This document shows, one piece after another, positions 6,695-10,438 of a DNA stretch of 10,438 nt. The position numbers and the translations under genes were made by a program. Below the pieces are notes generated by a model. It made no database searches, was not told the origin of the DNA, and worked only from the letters and a program-made list of their open reading frames with translations. Origin of the DNA: Endomicrobium sp. (lineage in GTDB: Bacteria; Elusimicrobiota; Endomicrobiia; Endomicrobiales; Endomicrobiaceae); NCBI GenBank assembly GCA_031264895.1, contig JAISDI010000007.1, positions 1 to 10,438 of the forward strand, in the 5' to 3' direction. Positions within the stretch are counted from its first letter, which is position 1, and each line of letters starts with the position of its first letter.

Positions 6695-8068
6695 ATGGCA
6701 AGCTCAAATATTATAGGAAAAGTACCGCCGCAGGCTATGGACGCGGAAATGGCAGTCATAGGCGCCATGCTTATTGAAAAAGAAGCCATAACCAAAGCTA
6801 TAGACATAATAAACGAAAAAGATTTTTATAAAGAAATACACGGACAAATTTTTGTTACCGCCCGCGACCTCTACCTTGAAAACCAGCCGGTAGACATAAT
6901 CACTCTTTCGGACAGGCTCAAAAAAAACGGAATGTTTGCAGAAGCCGGAGGAGCCTCTTATCTTACTTCTCTCATAGATTCCGTGCAGACTGCGGCAAAC
7001 GTCGAACATTACGCATCAATCATAAGAGATAAATCCATATTGAGGCAGCTTGTTAACGCTGGCTCGAATATAGTTAACGAAGCTTTCAACGAAAAGTATC
7101 CTCCTTACGAAGTGCTGGATAAATCTCAGGCGGCATTATTTAATATTTCGCAGCAAAATAACAGCAAAGGATTTTCTAAAGTTTCCGAGCTTGTAAGGCC
7201 CGCGCTTAAAAATCTTGAAAAACTTCATTCCGACAAAAGAGACATTCCCGGCCTTCGCACAGGATTTACAGATTTTGACGCGATGACAGCTGGGCTGCAA
7301 TCTTCCGAACTCATCATTGTAGCGGCGCGTCCTTCTATGGGAAAAACTTCTTTTGCTTTAAATATTGCCGAACACGTGGCTCTTGAAGAAAAAAAGCCCG
7401 TCGCGATATTTTCGCTTGAAATGTCAAAAGAGCTTTTAATGATGAGGTTTTTAGCTTCGCTTTCGCGCGTTAACGCTCATAATTTAAGAAAAGGAAGATT
7501 TCAGCCGGCGGACTGGAGCAGGCTTACGACTGCCGCGCAGAAAATATCCGAGTCGCCTATTTATATTGACGACAGTTCGGACATAAGCGTCGTAGAACTG
7601 CGCGCGCGCGCAAGAAGGCTTGCTACGGAACTGGAAGCAAAAAAGACGCCTTTATCTTTAATTTTGATAGACTATATACAAATAATGCGCGGCTCGGGCA
7701 GAAACTCCGAATCCCGCCAGCAGGAAATCGCGGAGATTTCGCGTTCGCTTAAAGGTTTGGCCAGGGATCTAAACGTTCCGGTCATCGCGCTTTCGCAGCT
7801 TTCAAGAAAAACCGAAGAGCGCGGAAGAAAAGACAATAAACCCCAGCTTTCGGATTTAAGAGAGTCCGGAGCGATAGAGCAGGACGCCGACGTAGTCGCT
7901 TTTATTTACAGAGAAGGCTATTACAATAAAACCGACCCCGACGTAAAAAATTCCGCAACAGTAATAATAGGAAAACAAAGAAACGGCCCCGTAGGCGAAG
8001 TGGATCTTGTTTTTGAAAGCGAGTTTACGAGATTTTCCGATAAATCGTCCGTAGGCGGCGATTTTTAG
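6695..8068 (+). CDS. dnaB: Replicative DNA helicase DnaB
   Basis: A 457-residue hexameric helicase that unwinds DNA at the replication fork. The N-terminal primase-interacting domain (about 9-115) begins PPQAMDAEMAVIGAMLIEKE. The RecA-like ATPase domain starts near 185 (GLRTGFTDFDAMTAGLQSSE). Walker A is ARPSMGKTS (211-219, K217), the catalytic glutamate is E242 in FSLEMS, Walker B is LILIDYIQI (322-330, D326), and the finger region is GKQRNGPVG (426-434). There is no intein. The start at 6695 gives a normal N-terminus, but unlike its neighbours it has no good Shine-Dalgarno; only GCGGG at 6683-6687 lies upstream. It sits 15 bases after the terminator. Confidence 0.97.
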   Translation: MASSNIIGKVPPQAMDAEMAVIGAMLIEKEAITKAIDIINEKDFYKEIHGQIFVTARDLYLENQPVDIITLSDRLKKNGMFAEAGGASYLTSLIDSVQTAANVEHYASIIRDKSILRQLVNAGSNIVNEAFNEKYPPYEVLDKSQAALFNISQQNNSKGFSKVSELVRPALKNLEKLHSDKRDIPGLRTGFTDFDAMTAGLQSSELIIVAARPSMGKTSFALNIAEHVALEEKKPVAIFSLEMSKELLMMRFLASLSRVNAHNLRKGRFQPADWSRLTTAAQKISESPIYIDDSSDISVVELRARARRLATELEAKKTPLSLILIDYIQIMRGSGRNSESRQQEIAEISRSLKGLARDLNVPVIALSQLSRKTEERGRKDNKPQLSDLRESGAIEQDADVVAFIYREGYYNKTDPDVKNSATVIIGKQRNGPVGEVDLVFESEFTRFSDKSSVGGDF

Positions 8069-8105
8069 CCGTTAAAAATGAACTCATATTCGAGGTCAAT
8101 TACCA

Positions 8106-9269
8106 ATGAAAACAAAACCGCCCGAAGCAGTTCCTTCTCTAAGAAGGCAGTCCGTATTTTTCCGTCAAAACTGGGTAGAAGTCGATAAAAGCGATTTTCA
8201 TTTCAACCTAAAAAAAATCAAAGAGTATCTGGCAAAAGACACAAAGATAATGCCCGTGATAAAAGCGAACGCTTACGGACACGGCGGCATTGCTCTTGCC
8301 AAAGAAGCCCAAAAAGCCGGAGTACACAGCATAGGCGTGTCGTCAATAGAGGAAGGGATACAGTTTCGCGAAGCCGCGATAAAAACCAATATTTTGGTTT
8401 TGGGAAGCATTTTTCCTTTAAGCAATCTTGCGGTCGCCGTAGCTCATTCTCTCACCCCGACGATTTCCAGTATGGCCGGCGTTATGGCATTAGAAGACCT
8501 TGCAATAAGAATAAACAAAAAGCTGAATTTTCATCTTGAAATAGATACCGGTATGGGAAGGGTCGGGGCATTGCCGGACGCCGCCCTTCCGATAATACAA
8601 AAAATAGCGCAGACGCCGGAAATAAATATGACGGGTATGTACACGCATTTTGCAGTAGCGGACACGGATCCGGTTTTTACGCAAAAACAGCTGGACGCTT
8701 TTTTAAAAGTAGTTAAATACGCAAGAACGAATTTTGGGTTAAAATTTCTTGCTCATGCCGCAAATTCGGCGGCATTGTTTAGAAATAAAAGAAACCATCT
8801 TGATATGGTGCGTCCGGGAATAAGCCTTTACGGGCTGAGTCCCTTTAAATATGCCGAAAGATTTGTAACGCTTAAACCGGTTTTGTCGTGGAAAACGAAA
8901 ATCATTTTGATGAAAAGGGTTCAGGCCGGCTTTTGTGTAAGTTACGGAAGAACTTACGTTACTAACAGAGCTTCCGTCATAGCGACTATTCCGGTTGGCT
9001 ATGCCGACGGGTACAACAGGCTGCTGTCCAATAAAGGCGACGTTTTAGTGCGCGGCAAACGCTGCCCGATTGCCGGAAGAATTACCATGGATATGACGAT
9101 GATTGACGTTACGGGCGTTAAAGGCGTGGCGCTGGGCGACGAAGTCGTTTTGGTAGGCGCTCAGGGCAAAGAGCAGATTAAAGCCGACGAGCTTGCAAAG
9201 ATACAAGACACAATAAATTATGAGGTAACGTGCGCGATATCGCCGCGCGTGCCGAGGATCGTAGTGTAG
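8106..9269 (+). CDS. alr: Alanine racemase
   Basis: A 387-residue PLP enzyme that interconverts L- and D-alanine, supplying D-alanine for peptidoglycan. The PLP lysine is K53 in MPVIKANAYGHG; the opposing catalytic tyrosine is Y280 in CVSYGRTY. Other family signatures are LEIDTGMGRVG (about 144-154), HAANSAAL (217-224), RPGISLYGL (237-245), PVGYADGYNR and GRITMDM. The TIM-barrel domain covers about residues 22-255 and the C-terminal beta domain about 256-387. The first 20 residues are a slightly long, basic lead-in. GAGGT (8092-8096) lies nine bases upstream of the ATG. It follows dnaB by 37 bases and is likely co-transcribed. Confidence 0.96.
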   Translation: MKTKPPEAVPSLRRQSVFFRQNWVEVDKSDFHFNLKKIKEYLAKDTKIMPVIKANAYGHGGIALAKEAQKAGVHSIGVSSIEEGIQFREAAIKTNILVLGSIFPLSNLAVAVAHSLTPTISSMAGVMALEDLAIRINKKLNFHLEIDTGMGRVGALPDAALPIIQKIAQTPEINMTGMYTHFAVADTDPVFTQKQLDAFLKVVKYARTNFGLKFLAHAANSAALFRNKRNHLDMVRPGISLYGLSPFKYAERFVTLKPVLSWKTKIILMKRVQAGFCVSYGRTYVTNRASVIATIPVGYADGYNRLLSNKGDVLVRGKRCPIAGRITMDMTMIDVTGVKGVALGDEVVLVGAQGKEQIKADELAKIQDTINYEVTCAISPRVPRIVV

Positions 9270-9272
9270 AAT

Positions 9273-10097
9273 ATGACGAAAAAAAACGCAGTCAAAATGA
9301 GACGGTTTGCAAGAAAAACAGCCAAAGCGCAGATAGGCATTTTGTATTCTTCGCTTGAAGGCGTAGGGCTTGCCGCGTCAATGACTTTTGAAACTTTTAA
9401 ATGGATATTTAAAGGCGCGATTCCCATAAAAAATACGGTTTCGCAGATGGTGGAAGTCGGCTGGAGATCTTTCCCGATCATACTTCTTACTTCTTTTTTT
9501 ACGGGAATGGTTTTAGCTCTTCAGGTAGGATCTTCAACAAGCAACTTTTTTAACGAACCCGTTTATGTCGGCGCGATAACGGGTTTTTCGCTTGTCATAG
9601 AACTAGGCCCCGTGCTTACGGCTGTAGTAGTCAGCGGCAGGGTTGGCGCGGCGATTACCGCGGAACTTGGAACAATGAAAGTTACCGAACAGCTTGACGC
9701 TTTGTACACGCTGGGAACAAATCCGATAAAATATCTTGCAGTACCGCGTTTTCTTGCTCTCTTTTTCATGTTTCCGCTTCTTGTCGCCCTTGCAAATATT
9801 ATCGGCATTTACGGAGGCCTTGTAGTAACCGTACACACGTGGAGCGTTCCCACTGCAATTTATTGGAGGGATGTTCTTGAATTTATGGCAATAAGCACGT
9901 TTATGCACGGTTTTATAAAATCTTTCTTCTTTGCGCTCATTATAGCGATCATAGCATGTCATAAAGGTTTTAATACCTCCGGCGGCGCCGAAGGAGTAGG
10001 CAGATCCACAACAAGTTCCGTAATGATGTCGATGATTTTTATTTTAGTGTCCGACTATTTCCTAACTGCCGCCCTAGTTGCCATGGGAATCAAGTAA
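9273..10097 (+). CDS. mlaE: MlaE-family ABC transporter permease
   Basis: A 274-residue inner-membrane permease of the Mla-type phospholipid transport system, which maintains outer-membrane lipid asymmetry. The family signature is clear at about residues 110-143 (ELGPVLTAVVVSGRVGAA, then ITAELGTMKVTEQLDALYTL). Hydrophobic segments lie near 66-86, 98-122, 157-185, 204-228 and 249-271. Residues 1-20 form a basic extension. It starts three bases after the alr stop, so it is probably translated from the same mRNA; GAGGA at 9254-9258 is rather far from the start. The usual partners, the ATPase mlaF and the substrate-binding mlaD, do not follow. They must be elsewhere, or the cluster is broken here. 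Confidence 0.92.
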   Translation: MTKKNAVKMRRFARKTAKAQIGILYSSLEGVGLAASMTFETFKWIFKGAIPIKNTVSQMVEVGWRSFPIILLTSFFTGMVLALQVGSSTSNFFNEPVYVGAITGFSLVIELGPVLTAVVVSGRVGAAITAELGTMKVTEQLDALYTLGTNPIKYLAVPRFLALFFMFPLLVALANIIGIYGGLVVTVHTWSVPTAIYWRDVLEFMAISTFMHGFIKSFFFALIIAIIACHKGFNTSGGAEGVGRSTTSSVMMSMIFILVSDYFLTAALVAMGIK

Positions 10098-10102
10098 AAA
10101 GA

Positions 10103-10136
10103 TAATTAGTAGTGAGTAATTAGTAATTAGTAATTG
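10103..10136. repeat. TAGTAAT heptamer array, copy 2
   Basis: This copy of the array at 3669-3695 has one substitution (T to G) and one extra unit. It begins five bases after the mlaE stop codon, much as copy 1 begins soon after the surface-protein stop codon. Confidence 0.75.
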
Positions 10137-10213
10137 AGGAGCGCTTACGCGTGCAAATAAGAGGTTTGCTTACGCAAACAATTAAAAGGATTTTGTAATT
10201 TTTCCGTTTGCCG

Positions 10214-10255
10214 TTGTCGTAAATGCCCGATTACGAACTTAGGGCATGACGACAA
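10214..10255. repeat. Hairpin with TTGTCGT/ACGACAA arms
   Basis: TTGTCGT (10214-10220) and ATGCCC (10223-10228) pair with GGGCAT (10242-10247) and ACGACAA (10249-10255), with a small asymmetric bulge. There is no T-run after it, so it is not a classic terminator. Confidence 0.55.
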
Positions 10256-10314
10256 AAATGATTCCACTTGTTTGTCATTCCCGAAGGTTTTTATCGGGAA
10301 TCCATTTTGTCGTC
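10248..10314. repeat. Palindromic intergenic repeat with ATTCCC/GGGAAT core
   Basis: The inner arms ATTCCCGA (10277-10284) and TCGGGAAT (10294-10301) form a hairpin. Outer arms GACGACAAAAATG (from 10248) and CATTTTGTCGTC (to 10314) extend the pairing. The ATTCCC...GGGAAT core recalls dispersed intergenic repeats such as neisserial dRS3, but the spacer is longer here, so only the architecture is comparable. Confidence 0.5.
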
Positions 10315-10343
10315 GTAGTAAATTCCCCTTCTGTGAACTATAC

Positions 10344-10372
10344 TTGACCCACAATTTTGTGAATAATATAGT
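10344..10372 (+). promoter_or_regulatory. Sigma-70-type promoter for the gene at the right edge
   Basis: TTGACC (10344-10349) and TATAGT (10367-10372) are separated by 17 bases. Transcription would start near 10379, giving a leader of about 28 bases before the ATG at 10407. Confidence 0.6.
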
Positions 10373-10406
10373 ATTATTTTGGAAAGCACAAAAATGGGGG
10401 GTAGAA

Positions 10407-10438
10407 ATGGAAGAAAGATACAGTATGAAGGAAGAATT
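10407..10438 (+). CDS. Start of an unidentified gene, cut by the window edge
   Basis: Only ten codons are visible (MEERYSMKEE), too few to identify a family. The start is favoured by GGGGGGT about five bases upstream, which can pair with the anti-Shine-Dalgarno using one wobble pair, and by the promoter at 10344-10372. An overlapping alternative starts at 10394 in another frame (MGGRNGRKIQYEGRI), with weaker GGAAAG upstream; the visible sequence cannot exclude it. Confidence 0.4.
   Translation, partial: MEERYSMKEE

Larger units (their letters stand above)
10098..10406. other. Non-coding region with heptamer array, nested hairpins and promoter
   Basis: No gene is seen here. In order it holds a heptamer array (10103-10136), a small GTTTGC/GCAAAC hairpin (10164-10179), two larger hairpins sharing an ACGACAA arm (10214-10314), and a promoter with a short leader before the gene at the right edge. 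No good intrinsic terminator for mlaE was found. Confidence 0.7.

Noticed and set aside
10145..10354. 69-codon open frame on the minus strand after mlaE
   Set aside because: It lies across the palindromic repeats and has no recognisable domain; the composition is explained by the hairpins.

Overview
The window looks like a chromosomal segment of a low-GC Gram-negative bacterium, most plausibly an Elusimicrobiota member of the Endomicrobium type. Gram-negative character is seen directly: an outer-membrane autotransporter barrel, an OmpA-like peptidoglycan-binding domain, a TonB-type C-terminal domain and an MlaE permease. The genus-level guess rests on recall of similar repeat-rich surface proteins and this gene order; it is inference and needs a database search.

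Layout. (1) Bases 1-3654 hold the 3' part of a giant surface protein, open at the left edge of the window. It has about 17 Pmp-like repeats (GGA[IV] and FxxN motifs), a plain passenger stretch, an autotransporter linker and beta-barrel, then an unusual extra OmpA-like domain after the barrel. (2) Bases 3655-4134 are non-coding and repeat-rich: a TAGTAAT heptamer array directly after the stop codon, then a 328-bp element with 26-bp terminal inverted repeats flanked by a GTAAT direct repeat, which looks like a MITE. (3) Bases 4135-4848 encode a secreted two-domain protein (OB-fold-like plus TonB-type C-terminus). (4) A promoter and structured leader at 4901-5029 drive rpsF-ssb-rpsR-rplI, closed by a strong intrinsic terminator at 6642-6679. 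(5) dnaB, alr and mlaE follow on the same strand. (6) Bases 10098-10406 are again non-coding, with a second heptamer array, nested hairpins and a promoter for a gene that only begins at the right edge.

How the genes work together. rpsF, ssb, rpsR and rplI form a conserved translation and single-strand DNA-binding cluster, and dnaB adds the replicative helicase. alr supplies D-alanine for peptidoglycan and mlaE is the permease of an envelope lipid transporter, although its usual partners mlaF and mlaD do not follow it here. The housekeeping block is ordinary. The unusual material is the surface protein with its barrel-OmpA fusion, the candidate MITE, and the heptamer arrays placed a few bases after two stop codons.
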